Source: Acidimicrobiales bacterium (GTDB lineage: Bacteria; Actinomycetota; Acidimicrobiia; Acidimicrobiales; JAVJTC01). From it: a stretch of DNA of 58,876 bases. The stretch covers positions 1 through 58,876 of the forward strand of contig JAVJTC010000013.1 in NCBI GenBank assembly GCA_040219085.1, read 5' to 3'. The notes beneath the pieces are model-generated. The model did no database searches, was not told the DNA's origin, and saw only the letters and a list, made by a program, of their open reading frames with translations. Position numbers and translations under genes: made by a program. Positions 1 to 7,626 of the stretch are shown piece after piece (positions within the stretch are counted from its first letter, which is position 1; each line of letters begins with the position of its first letter).

Positions 1-650
1 CCACAGAAGAGCCAACCGAAGAGTCCACACCGACAGCCACAGAAGAGCCAACCGAAGAGTCCACACCGACAGCCACAGAAGAGCCAACCGAAGAGTCCAC
101 ACCGACAGCCACAGAAGAGCCAACCGAAGAGTCCACACCGACACCGACCGAGGAACCCACCCCCGAACCGGGAAGCCGCGAGAACCCGTTTCCTGTCGGC
201 GAGCCGGTCACCTTCACGGTCGACTTCTTCGGCGACCTCGACAACTCCGTTTGGACCCTCACCGTCACAGCTCCCGGCTCAGATATCTCTGGGGCGATCG
301 CTGCTGAGAACCAGTTCAACGACCCGCCGCCAGAGGGAACCGTCTTCTACGGGATCCCGATTTCGCTGACACTGGAATCGGGCGACAAGGAGCCCCTAAG
401 CCCCGGATTCGGGATCGAGTTCGAGTATTTCGGCGCTGAGACCTTGGCGATCATCGACTTCGGGATTGATACATCCTGCGGCGTCGAGCCTGACCCATTC
501 GAGGGGTTCGACGAGGTATTCGCAGGCGGGACCCTCACGGGCACGATCTGCTACGCCACCCCCATTGATGACGTCGAAGCTGGCGTGTTGCTCACCCTGG
601 ACTCCAACGAGGGCGACCGGCTCTTCCTGGCCAGCACGGAGGACGGCTAG
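1..650 (+). CDS. Repeat-stalk secreted/lipoprotein-like protein, 3' part only
   Basis: The frame is open from base 3 to the TAG at 648-650, so 215 C-terminal residues are visible and the start lies left of the window. The first ~55 residues are a Thr/Glu/Pro/Ser stalk made of a 12-residue repeat of the type TATEEPTEESTP. The rest is a compact beta-rich domain of about 150 residues containing NQFNDPPPEG, a motif seen in DUF4352 (telokin-like) proteins of Gram-positives, and two cysteines that could form a disulfide. Such proteins are normally lipoproteins or wall-exposed proteins with a flexible linker. DUF4352 membership is inferred from that motif only; function is unknown. It lies inside the left-hand island. 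Confidence 0.75.
   Translation, partial: TEEPTEESTPTATEEPTEESTPTATEEPTEESTPTATEEPTEESTPTPTEEPTPEPGSRENPFPVGEPVTFTVDFFGDLDNSVWTLTVTAPGSDISGAIAAENQFNDPPPEGTVFYGIPISLTLESGDKEPLSPGFGIEFEYFGAETLAIIDFGIDTSCGVEPDPFEGFDEVFAGGTLTGTICYATPIDDVEAGVLLTLDSNEGDRLFLASTEDG
3..146 (+). repeat. 36-bp tandem repeat, four copies visible
   Basis: A 36-bp unit repeats at 3-38, 39-74, 75-110 and 111-146. The first three are identical and the fourth differs only near its end. The array is in frame (12 residues per unit), encodes the acidic Thr/Pro stalk, and continues beyond the left edge. Such arrays expand and contract by slippage. There are no unique spacers, so it is not CRISPR. Confidence 0.95.
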
Positions 651-726
651 CGACGCGGTTCACCCTCACGCCGCCGGTGAGCGTCCCAACAGTCGGGCTC
701 ACCCGTCATTGATCTTCCCAGCACGG

Positions 727-758
727 GGCCGCGCATCACCCTGCGGTGTTGCGCGGCC
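727..758 (+). terminator. Strong hairpin after the first CDS
   Basis: GGCCGCGCA at 727-735 pairs perfectly with TGCGCGGCC at 750-758, with an inner CACC/GGTG stem and a 4-base loop. It lies 77 bases after the stop codon, and a short T-run follows at about 768-770. A rho-independent or structured 3' end for the upstream gene is the simplest reading. Confidence 0.6.
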
Positions 759-1347
759 TCGCGATCCTTTGCAGGCAACCGAAGTGAAAGCAGGCCGTCT
801 CCTGGTGGCCGGTTTCCCAGATAGAGGCGAGTGACGTCGTAGCGGTCGCGCCGAACTCGTAGCTGCTGTTCGCGGGGGCGTGTTCGTGCAGGTCGCCCTC
901 AGCCTCCAACTAGCGCTGACACTCCAAGGGTCGGCGCAGATCGAGCGTTGCGACTCCTGCGGACGGCCCATGTGCTCGGATCGTCACAGGGCCGGTGTGT
1001 CCAACGGTGGACTCTGCCATCTGAAAGCACGATGGGCTTTTCGGACAACACCTGGGACTGGACCTAGAGCGTGATCGTCGCCGCTGCGATTCATGGCGCT
1101 GCACGCCGCCTAGAGGATCCTTCCATCCTGACAGCCGACAAGATCCCCGCGGGAGCCCTGCCCTTCGGGCGTGGGCCTGAAACAACTACCGGAACAACGT
1201 CAGCTGACGAGCGAGGAGCCCACCGCGGCCTCGCCGGACCTTGAAGACCCCCGGGGCGCTGCGCTGTGGAGGGGTTGGCTCCGAGCACCAGTCGGTTCGC
1301 CTGGCAACCACAGACGGCGTTCTCGAACACTCGAACTCGAGCGCGTC
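759..1347. other. No convincing gene
   Basis: About 590 bases with only short overlapping frames that have no RBS or family likeness. On the + strand near 944-1020 a frame spells CDSCGRPMC with later Cys/His, reminiscent of a zinc-ribbon module, but it has no clear start and a non-protein-like remainder. It may be a decayed gene remnant. I see no tRNA or other RNA here. Confidence 0.4.
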
Positions 1348-1920
1348 TTAGAACTGGATCGGAGCCTCGGGGGGGCGCTGGGGGTCGTCCTCGGATTGGA
1401 CTCCGCCGTCGCTGACGTGTGCCGTCCAGGCCCGGCCGTCGAAGTAGCGCAACTCGTGTCGCTCGTATGGGTCGGAGTGCCATCCGGGGGCAGCAGTTGG
1501 CTCCTCGGGCTCCGCTGGCTCGACAGTTGGCGATGATTCAGGTTCCTCGACCGACACCTCAGTCGGTGCCTGCCCGTGGACGAGGTAATGCTCGATGTAG
1601 TCCCTGATCGCGTAGGCGTCCTCAGCCTGAAAAGTCGTGAACATGATGCTGTTCTCGTCCTTGGTAGCCGAGAAAATTCCGCTCTTGTTGTCGGTACCGC
1701 CACCATGGCTGAACTGGATGTACCCGTTGGTCAGACCTGGCTTCTTGAGCTGAACCGAGGTGATCTGCTTGATCGGGATCCGCTTCTCACCCTTGAGACC
1801 GTGCGAGAACTTGGCGTTGAGGCCACGGCGGTGGATCGTGACGAAGTGATCGTCGACCGCCAGCTGCCCACCGATGCCTTTTAGTGTCAGGCGTCCCGTG
1901 ATCTTGCGCATCTTGCCCAC
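1348..1920 (-). CDS. DUF4429-like + DUF2510 protein
   Basis: 190 residues from the GTG at 1920, chosen because GGAGG sits 5 bases upstream; an earlier in-frame GTG at 1980 lacks this. The N-terminal ~110 residues (RLTLKGIGGQLAVDDHFVTI, later IPIKQITSVQLKKPGLTNGY) have the pattern of DUF4429/bacterial PH-like domains: a beta sheet with a final helix. A Pro/Glu-rich linker follows, then a DUF2510 motif (PGWHSDPYERHELRYFDG) at about residues 143-170, usually a peripheral or linker module in actinobacterial membrane-associated proteins. No membrane span or signal peptide is seen. Function is unknown. It lies in the left island, transcribed away from the tRNA fragment. Confidence 0.75.
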   Translation of the reverse strand: MGKMRKITGRLTLKGIGGQLAVDDHFVTIHRRGLNAKFSHGLKGEKRIPIKQITSVQLKKPGLTNGYIQFSHGGGTDNKSGIFSATKDENSIMFTTFQAEDAYAIRDYIEHYLVHGQAPTEVSVEEPESSPTVEPAEPEEPTAAPGWHSDPYERHELRYFDGRAWTAHVSDGGVQSEDDPQRPPEAPIQF

Positions 1921-2050
1921 TGGCGCCTCCAGCCGGGTTCGTCGATGTCGTGAGGCCGTTGCGCGAGTGTCGACCTGCACCCACTTTCGGATAGTAGGCC
2001 AGTTGGCGAAGCGGCATCAGCGCCGGCGCTGTCGAAGTGAATCTGATCGG

Positions 2051-2100
2051 GTCAGGGAGCCATGTGAGGAGCCAACGACCGCACGGGTCCACGGACGCTG
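2051..2100 (+). repeat. Diverged copy of the integrase-arm-like segment at 3380-3425
   Basis: This stretch matches 3380-3425: two adjacent GGGAGCCA/GAGGAGCCA units, then CAACGACC, then CACGGACG in the same order and spacing. The copy at 3380 has perfect tandem 12-mers; this one is degenerate. It lies between the DUF2510 gene and the nuclease gene. Confidence 0.6.
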
Positions 2101-2204
2101 CGGGCGCCGGCATGAAGATGTAAGTCACATGTACCCACGGACGTCCGCGGGTGCTGGCGGACGGCGTGGTGTTGGATGAGCTGGGACGGATCAACCGTGA
2201 CTCA

Positions 2205-3284
2205 TCACTGCGCCTCGGCCATGTCGAATGGGATCTCGAGAGCGGAGATGAGTTGATCCAGCACGCCGGGGTCGGTCAGGTCTGCGATAGGGATGCCCGG
2301 CCGCTTCCGGTAGTCGGCCTCGGCGACGCCGACGACGTGCGGCGCGAGAACGTCAATGCCCCGGAGGCGCTCCAGAAGTGCATTCTGGACATCTCGTCCA
2401 AGGCGCACCAGATACTCGAAGTTGACGCTGATCGTCACGGTCTTCGCACCCCAGATTGAGAACGGCTGGCTCTTCGGGTCCTCGATGATTGCCGTGATCG
2501 AGGGGTCGTTTCCCCGGCCGAGGTAATAGCGATCCACCCGGGGACCGAAGTGGTTAAGAATGCGCGTGACGACGGCTCCGTGCTCCGGGTCGACCTGGGT
2601 GGCTCTTTCGATGACGTCGTCCTTTGTCCACCGATTCGTATCTCTCGGCCGCTTCTGTCGAGCGAGTTCGACGCCGTAGACCCGAGGCACCATGACTTCG
2701 ACTTCGCCTTCGGCGGCGTAGCGCATCTCCAACGCCACCACGGTGGTGTCCGATGTCGTATGCCGACTGAGATACTCCACGATTCGTTGGAGTTCCCTGT
2801 CGATCCGGTCCACCGCCAGGACGAGCCTGAAGGCCCCCTTCTGGAGGTTCGAGGCGACAGCATCGAGGAACTCCGCCTCGTTCAGATCCGGCGACGTCGA
2901 CGCCGCTGACTCTGCGAGGCCGACGTCAGAACGCTGACGCCATGCCCGGTCGAACTCTTCGAAGGTCGCTCCCTCGAGTCCCGACGCGTAGGCAAGGACC
3001 TGGCCGACGATCGTTCGGCGAATCTCAGAGTTCTTGGCCAGTTTGCACTCGCAGAGCGTGATGTCTCCGTCTGCACTGACCGCGACGACATCGACCGAGC
3101 CCGTCTCGGGCACGTGCAACTCGGACACGGCTACGGTGAACTCGTCCACCTCGGGCAACAACGATGGCTGAGCGACGAGCAAGGCCTGGAGATGGGCCTC
3201 GTCGAGATAGTGCACGACATCAGGCGCACGCCACGGCCCCTCTCCGTGTCGGAGCAGAATGCCGGGTCCATCGTTCTGTGACAT
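2205..3284 (-). CDS. NucS/DUF91-like PD-(D/E)XK nuclease
   Basis: 359 residues; ATG at 3284 with GGAGG 5 bases upstream. At about residues 63-110 there is a nuclease core: SVDVVAVS followed by DITLCECKLAKN, i.e. an Asp strand then E-C-K, and a helix with Q (IVGQVLAYASGL). This is the PD-(D/E)XK arrangement of NucS/RecB-type nucleases, with predicted Mg2+ ligands D64 and E79 and K81 (numbering approximate). The middle and C-terminal parts are alpha/beta with no recognised domain. In the island it could act in DNA repair, element maintenance or defence; no partner methylase or helicase is beside it. The fold call is good, the role is inference. Confidence 0.75.
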   Translation of the reverse strand: MSQNDGPGILLRHGEGPWRAPDVVHYLDEAHLQALLVAQPSLLPEVDEFTVAVSELHVPETGSVDVVAVSADGDITLCECKLAKNSEIRRTIVGQVLAYASGLEGATFEEFDRAWRQRSDVGLAESAASTSPDLNEAEFLDAVASNLQKGAFRLVLAVDRIDRELQRIVEYLSRHTTSDTTVVALEMRYAAEGEVEVMVPRVYGVELARQKRPRDTNRWTKDDVIERATQVDPEHGAVVTRILNHFGPRVDRYYLGRGNDPSITAIIEDPKSQPFSIWGAKTVTISVNFEYLVRLGRDVQNALLERLRGIDVLAPHVVGVAEADYRKRPGIPIADLTDPGVLDQLISALEIPFDMAEAQ

Positions 3285-3379
3285 GAGAACCTCCGGCCGA
3301 CCAGGGTGCCATCAATCACCTGAGTAGGAGTCGACCGTTCGGCCCCTGCCCTGGTTCCAGACCGACGACTGTGCGGAAC

Positions 3380-3403
3380 GTGGGGAGCCAAGTGGGGAGC
3401 CAA
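3380..3403 (+). repeat. Tandem 12-bp repeats, probable integrase arm-type sites
   Basis: GTGGGGAGCCAA occurs perfectly twice in tandem (3380-3391 and 3392-3403), about one helical turn apart and roughly 105 bases from the tRNA fragment core. Paired phased repeats next to a tRNA-derived core are what tyrosine integrases use as arm sites. No integrase gene is visible on this side, so the assignment is inference. Confidence 0.5.
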
Positions 3404-3508
3404 CGACCACACACGTTCACGGACGTCGGCGGACGCTGACGGATAGAACCCCAGGTCAGCGATACATCGGCGCACCTGGGCGAACACCCACGAACGGAAT
3501 GGCCTTAG

Positions 3509-3550
3509 ATGGCATGCAAGAGGTCGTGGGTTCGATTCCCATCAGCTCCA
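3509..3550 (+). other. Displaced 3' half of tRNA-Ala(GGC): attachment-site remnant
   Basis: From 3509 the sequence folds as the 3' part of a tRNA: anticodon loop ATGGCAT with GGC at 3511-3513, 3' anticodon strand GCAAG, variable loop AGGTC, T-arm GTGGG/TTCGATT/CCCAT, acceptor strand CAGCTCC and discriminator A at 3550. The acceptor would pair with GGGGCTG, including the G3:U70 identity pair of tRNA-Ala, but no such 5' half exists upstream, and the 5' anticodon strand position (CTTAG) does not pair with GCAAG. It is therefore a fragment left when an element integrated into the tRNA 3' end; the intact tRNA should lie at the far (left) end of the element. Confidence 0.8.
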
Positions 3551-3556
3551 CTTCGA

Positions 3557-3581
3557 TCGCCCGGGCCGCAGGTCCGGGCGA
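3557..3581 (+). terminator. Hairpin behind the tRNA-Ala fragment
   Basis: TCGCCCGG (3557-3564) pairs perfectly with CCGGGCGA (3574-3581) across a 9-base loop, 6 bases after the tRNA 3' end. It is likely the original terminator of the tRNA-Ala gene, supporting the view that chromosome to the right of 3509 is native. Confidence 0.55.
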
Positions 3582-3673
3582 CGTCGCGTCCCGGGCCCTG
3601 CGCGCCGCCGCCGGCGCGCCGACGTGAATCCCTCACCGCTCCCACGACGGCGCGTGAATCGCGTCGTCCGCAG

Positions 3674-4549
3674 TCAACGACGTACTTCGCCGATCGCCGC
3701 CTCATCGGAGCGCGACTCACGGCGACGGCGCACCTTGATGCTGATCTCCCCGTCGACGCTGTCCACCGAGACATGTGCGCCGAACCAGCGGGTCAGGATC
3801 GGCTCGGTCATCACGGTCGCGACATCGCCGACCGCGGCGACGCGGCCGTCGACGATCAGAACGACCTCCTCGGCGAACTGGGCGGCGAGGTCGAGGTCGT
3901 GCATCGTCGTCACGATGGTGAGGCCGCGTTCGACGCGGATCTCGTCGAGTAGTTCGAGGACCTCGATCTGGTGTCCGACGTCGAGGGAGGAGGTCGGCTC
4001 GTCGAGCAACAGCACCGGCGACTCCTGGGCCACCGCTCGTGCCACGACGACCCGCTGGCGTTCACCGCCCGAGAGCGTGTCCACCGTCCGGTCGGCGAAG
4101 CCCTCGAGCTCGAGGCGCTGCAGCACCGCCCACACCAGGCGTTCGTCCTCACCCGTCGCGGCGAACCCGAAACCCTGATGCGGGGCGCGCCCGAGCATCA
4201 CGTAGTCCAACACCCCCAGGCCGGGCGGCACGACGGGGTCCTGGGGCACGAATCCCACCAACCGCGCCCGGGCCCGGGGCGACAGGACCCCGGCCGACAC
4301 GGCGTCAGATCCCACTGTCACCACGCCCGAGTGGTCGACGAGACCGGCCAGTGCGCGCAGCAACGTCGTCTTCCCCGCGCCGTTGGGGCCGATGATGCCG
4401 AGCCACCTGCCCGGGGCGACGTCCAGGTCGAGCCCGCGCAGGACCTCCACACCGTCGAAGCCGACCTCGAGACCCCGACACGAGACGCCGACGTCGCGGC
4501 GGGGATGCTCGACCGGGCGCCCGATGCGACGACGCGCGGACCGGATCAC
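3674..4549 (-). CDS. btuD: Cobalamin ABC transporter, ATP-binding subunit
   Basis: 291 residues from the GTG at 4549, which overlaps the stop of the permease gene (GTGA, translational coupling). Walker A GPNGAGKTT lies at about residues 54-62, signature LSGGERQRV at about 160, Walker B VLLLDEPTS directly after, and the H-loop in TTMHDLDLA. The length suits the BtuD/FhuC/FepC family that powers BtuC-type permeases. The family covers both B12 and siderophore importers; the cobalamin riboswitch upstream of this three-gene operon points to cobalamin or a corrinoid. It is the last gene of the operon, immediately inside the core side of the tRNA-Ala junction. Confidence 0.9.
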   Translation of the reverse strand: MIRSARRRIGRPVEHPRRDVGVSCRGLEVGFDGVEVLRGLDLDVAPGRWLGIIGPNGAGKTTLLRALAGLVDHSGVVTVGSDAVSAGVLSPRARARLVGFVPQDPVVPPGLGVLDYVMLGRAPHQGFGFAATGEDERLVWAVLQRLELEGFADRTVDTLSGGERQRVVVARAVAQESPVLLLDEPTSSLDVGHQIEVLELLDEIRVERGLTIVTTMHDLDLAAQFAEEVVLIVDGRVAAVGDVATVMTEPILTRWFGAHVSVDSVDGEISIKVRRRRESRSDEAAIGEVRR

Positions 4550-5613
4550 GTGAGCTGCCTCGATCGCGAGGTGAGGATGAACAGGAAGAACGGAGCTCCG
4601 AAGAACGCTGTCACCACACCGATCGGAAGCTCTGCCGGCGATTCGACGGTGCGGGCCAGCAGATCGGTCAGGACGAGGAAGGCACCACCGAACAGCAGCG
4701 ACAGCGGGACGACGACACGGTTGGAGACGCCGAAGACGAGACGCACCGCGTGCGGGACGATGAGACCGACGAAACCTATGAGGCCACTGACAGCGACCGC
4801 GGCAGCGGCCCCCAACGACGCTGCGACCGCCACGATCGTTCTGACCCGCGCGGGGCGCAACCCGAGGCTCGCCGCCTCGTCATCGCCGACTGCGAGGACG
4901 TCGAGGTGCCCACGGAACGCGAACATCACGGCGATCGAGACGGCCGCGTAGGGCAGCAGGATCGCGACCTCACCCCAACCCGACGTCGCGAGCCGCCCGA
5001 GGATCCACGTGTAGACCTGTCGCAGCGTTTCGGAGTCCCGCTGTTGCACATAGGTCTGAAGTGACGTGAAGAACGCCGTGACGGCCACCCCGGCGAGTAC
5101 CAGCGCCGCAGGTGACCCGTAGCGACCCCCGCCCGATCCGAGCGCAAGGGTCGCGAGCATCGCCACGATCGCCCCACCGAACGCGGCGAGCGGGACCGGA
5201 TCGAATGCGCCCACTGCGTCCCCGGCACCGGCCACGATTGCGATCGTGGCCCCGAGACCGGCTCCAGCCGCGACGCCGAGCAGATAGGGATCGACGAGCG
5301 GGTTGCGGAACGCTCCCTGGAACGTGGCCCCGGACATCGCGAGCAGGCCACCGACGAGCAGGCCGAGCGTGACCCGGGGAAGCCGCAGCTCGCGGATGAT
5401 GACGGCGTCGGTGCGCGAGAGACCCGAGTCCACGTGGATCCCGGGGATCATGTCGATCAGTTCGGCTGCGGTCCTCAACGGATTGATCGCGACCGGCCCG
5501 ATCGCCACGCCGACCACGCCCGCGACCGCCACGCTCGCGACCGCCACGATGACTGGTCCCGCCCGCAGGCGCGTCGGCGCGGTCGGCGCGGTCGTCGCGG
5601 TCGTCGCGGTCAC
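4546..5613 (-). CDS. btuC: Cobalamin ABC transporter, FecCD/BtuC permease
   Basis: 355 residues from the GTG at 5613, three bases after the binding-protein stop. It has about ten hydrophobic segments and typical FecCD blocks: LRLPRVTLGLLVGGLLAMSG near residues 75-95, SGATFQGAFRNPLVDPYLLG, and the C-terminal GLIGFVGLIVPHAVRLVFG loop that contacts the ATPase. A Thr/Ala-rich cytoplasmic N-terminus precedes the first span. It forms the inner-membrane channel with the neighbouring ATPase. Substrate specificity is inferred from the riboswitch. Confidence 0.9.
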   Translation of the reverse strand: MTATTATTAPTAPTRLRAGPVIVAVASVAVAGVVGVAIGPVAINPLRTAAELIDMIPGIHVDSGLSRTDAVIIRELRLPRVTLGLLVGGLLAMSGATFQGAFRNPLVDPYLLGVAAGAGLGATIAIVAGAGDAVGAFDPVPLAAFGGAIVAMLATLALGSGGGRYGSPAALVLAGVAVTAFFTSLQTYVQQRDSETLRQVYTWILGRLATSGWGEVAILLPYAAVSIAVMFAFRGHLDVLAVGDDEAASLGLRPARVRTIVAVAASLGAAAAVAVSGLIGFVGLIVPHAVRLVFGVSNRVVVPLSLLFGGAFLVLTDLLARTVESPAELPIGVVTAFFGAPFFLFILTSRSRQLT

Positions 5614-5616
5614 GAC

Positions 5617-6687
5617 TCAGCGTGCCCCGACCGTGAGTTCTGCGGTTTCGTCCACGACGGCCGCGAGGAAGTCCACAACCCGGGGACCCCACCGCGACGC
5701 CAGGCTGTCGTCGATCGCCAGGATCCGTCCCGCGCCGACCGCTGACAACACATCCCAGCCCGGGCGCGCCGCCACCGTGTCGGCGCTCTGACCGCAACAC
5801 ACCGTGTCGGCCAGGACGATGACGTCGGGATCGGCGTCGAGGATGAATTCCTCGGAGAGCTGGGGGAACCCGCTCGCCGCGCCATCGGCCGCGTCGGCGA
5901 TGCTCTCCATACCCGCGAGGGCGAGGACCTCGCCGGCGAACGTGCCCGTGGTCACCGTGTAGAGCGTCGGATCCAGCTCGAAGTAGTAGGTGAGCGGCTC
6001 AGGCCGTTCGGGCACCATCGCGGCGAGTTCGGCGATGTCGGACTGCATCGAGGCGACCAGCGCCGTCGCCTCGGCCAGATGTCCGGTGGCCGCGCCGAGT
6101 TGCTCGATCTGAGAGTAGGCATCGCTGAGGCCGAGCGCCGAAGGCTGCAACAGCGCCGGCACCCCCAGGGCGTCGAGGCCGCTGATCAGCTCGCCGGGAT
6201 CGAACGTGATCACGACGAGGTCGGGGTCGAACTGGGCGAGCGACTCGATGTTCGGGTCGAAGCCGCTGAGGTCTGTCGTCGGCGCCTCAGCCGGGAAGTC
6301 CGAGGCTGAGTCGACCGCCACGACACGGTCACCTGCTCCGATCGCGAAGAGGATCTCGGTCGCGACCGGTGACAGGGACACGATCCGTTGCGGACGCGTC
6401 GCGACGGTCACCTCACCGTTGGCCGCTGTGACGGTGACCGGGAAGGCGGCGCCGTCGTCCGTGTTCGTCGTCGGCTCAGGCGTCTGCTCGGGCGTCGAGT
6501 CCGGCTGGGAGACGGTGGGCTCCGGCGTCGGGGACGAAGGGCCCTCCGTGGGCGTGGCCTCCGCGGTCGGGGTCGGGTCGGACCCGGTCCCGAGGGTCTC
6601 GTCGGGCCCGTCGCTGCCACAGGCAGAGGCGACGAGAGCGAGAACGATCAGCACCGTCACGACGACGGCCCGGGTTGGCGATGGCAT
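5617..6687 (-). CDS. btuF: Cobalamin-binding lipoprotein (BtuF-like)
   Basis: 356 residues; ATG at 6687 with GGAGG 8 bases upstream. The signal peptide ends in lipobox LVASAC, so Cys23 should be lipidated. A long Thr/Pro/Glu linker (about residues 25-75) leads to a periplasmic-binding-protein type III domain: RPQRIVSLSPVATEILFAIG, DLVVITF, and FPQLSEEFILDADPDVIV. It captures substrate outside the cell and delivers it to the permease. First gene of the operon and directly preceded by the cobalamin riboswitch, which makes corrinoid the best substrate guess over Fe-siderophores. Confidence 0.88.
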   Translation of the reverse strand: MPSPTRAVVVTVLIVLALVASACGSDGPDETLGTGSDPTPTAEATPTEGPSSPTPEPTVSQPDSTPEQTPEPTTNTDDGAAFPVTVTAANGEVTVATRPQRIVSLSPVATEILFAIGAGDRVVAVDSASDFPAEAPTTDLSGFDPNIESLAQFDPDLVVITFDPGELISGLDALGVPALLQPSALGLSDAYSQIEQLGAATGHLAEATALVASMQSDIAELAAMVPERPEPLTYYFELDPTLYTVTTGTFAGEVLALAGMESIADAADGAASGFPQLSEEFILDADPDVIVLADTVCCGQSADTVAARPGWDVLSAVGAGRILAIDDSLASRWGPRVVDFLAAVVDETAELTVGAR

Positions 6688-6707
6688 GGTGTTCCTCCTG
6701 TCGTCGA

Positions 6708-6880
6708 GGTTTCGGGCGCTCGATCGACAGGGAGCCTGCCGGCCGAGCCGGCCCCTCCTCGAGGGCTACTGGCTCGCGCCGGTTACGGAACTCGACCGGA
6801 CTCGTCCCCGATCTCACTCGGGGCTTCACCGTTGCGGGACAGTGCCGGGTTCTCACCGGACTTCGGTCTCCGTGACCGGA
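6708..6880 (-). promoter_or_regulatory. Cobalamin riboswitch
   Basis: On the minus strand, 6831-6863 reads CCGGTGAGAACCCGGCAC then TGTCCCGCAACGGTGA, matching the conserved core of cobalamin riboswitches (GGTGNNAATCC, then CTGTCCCGCAACTGT). Several flanking stems and a GC-rich hairpin follow near 6735-6755 before the btuF RBS. By family knowledge, B12 binding should lower expression of the transporter. The exact edges are estimated. Confidence 0.85.
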
Positions 6881-6887
6881 AAGGGCA

Positions 6888-6916
6888 AGGCTACACGAAG
6901 CCGTCCCGTGGCGTCA
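6888..6916 (-). promoter_or_regulatory. Promoter of the btuFCD operon
   Basis: -35 TGACGC (6916-6911), 17-base spacer, -10 TAGCCT (6893-6888). Transcription would start at about 6881, just before the riboswitch core. Confidence 0.5.
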
Positions 6917-7002
6917 GAGGCCGCGGACCGCCTGCGCGCCATCGGAGATCATCCAGTGAAACCGGTATTAAAGGTCCAACGTAGACCGACCGATGAAGAA
7001 CC

Positions 7003-7599
7003 ATGATGTCGGGGAGAACGTCATCGCAACCGGTCCACCGTGTCCCTCCGGTCCACCGACTGGGCCCGATGCTCGCGCGTGCCAGAGAGCGGCAGGGCGC
7101 GTCCCTGGCTGACGTGGCGACCCGGACGGACTGGACGTTCACCCCCACCGTGCTGCGGATGATCGAAGGGGGTGGCTACCGGATCCCGTCCGAACAGGTC
7201 CAGACGCTGCTCGCGGGTTACGAGGTCACGCCCGATGACCTGCTCCCCGAGCGCGACGTCCTCGAGTTGAACCTGACCAGGTGCTGGATGGCGTCAGGCG
7301 GGGTGATCCACCGATTCGCCGAGCGTCTGTCGATCGACGACATCCTGAGCGAGTACCTCACCTTCATCCGATCCATGCGGGCGATGTCAGCCGATGCCGC
7401 AATCCCCCCGGAGTCGCTGCGCCACGAGGACGTCGCCGTGCTGGCCCACAGCCTGCGACTCGAGGCCCAGGCCGTGCGCCACCGGCTGGTGGCGCTGCTG
7501 GACCCGGCCACGTCACAGGCACGAGACGCCATCGTGCGTCGCGCCGCGCAACAGCGAGCGCTCGGGCGTCGACTCAAGGAGATGGCCGACAGGGCCTGA
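7003..7599 (+). CDS. XRE-like helix-turn-helix regulator
   Basis: 198 residues; adjacent ATGs at 7003 and 7006, either could be used. Residues ~20-70 (LGPMLARARERQGASLADVA ... VLRMIEGGGYRIPSEQVQTL) follow the five-helix XRE/Cro pattern and are followed by DLLPERDVLELN. The C-terminal half is an all-helical Arg/Ala-rich domain with no recognised ligand site, ending RRLKEMADRA. It is transcribed divergently from the cobalamin operon. This style of protein is common in Acidimicrobiia as small cytosolic regulators; the target is unknown. Confidence 0.75.
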   Translation: MMSGRTSSQPVHRVPPVHRLGPMLARARERQGASLADVATRTDWTFTPTVLRMIEGGGYRIPSEQVQTLLAGYEVTPDDLLPERDVLELNLTRCWMASGGVIHRFAERLSIDDILSEYLTFIRSMRAMSADAAIPPESLRHEDVAVLAHSLRLEAQAVRHRLVALLDPATSQARDAIVRRAAQQRALGRRLKEMADRA

Positions 7600-7626
7600 C
7601 CGCGTAACGCGGCGACCCTGGCGCGC

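Noticed and set aside
3-146. CRISPR array (36-bp periodic repeat)
   Set aside because: Repeats are contiguous with no spacers, in frame, and encode a protein stalk; no cas genes.
880-1074. Small zinc-ribbon protein
   Set aside because: A CxxC-type motif is visible but there is no RBS, the rest is not protein-like, and opposite frames are equally open; mentioned only as a possible remnant.
3475-3550. Complete tRNA-Ala gene
   Set aside because: The 5' acceptor GGGGCTG and D-arm are absent and the 5' anticodon strand does not pair; only the 3' half exists.
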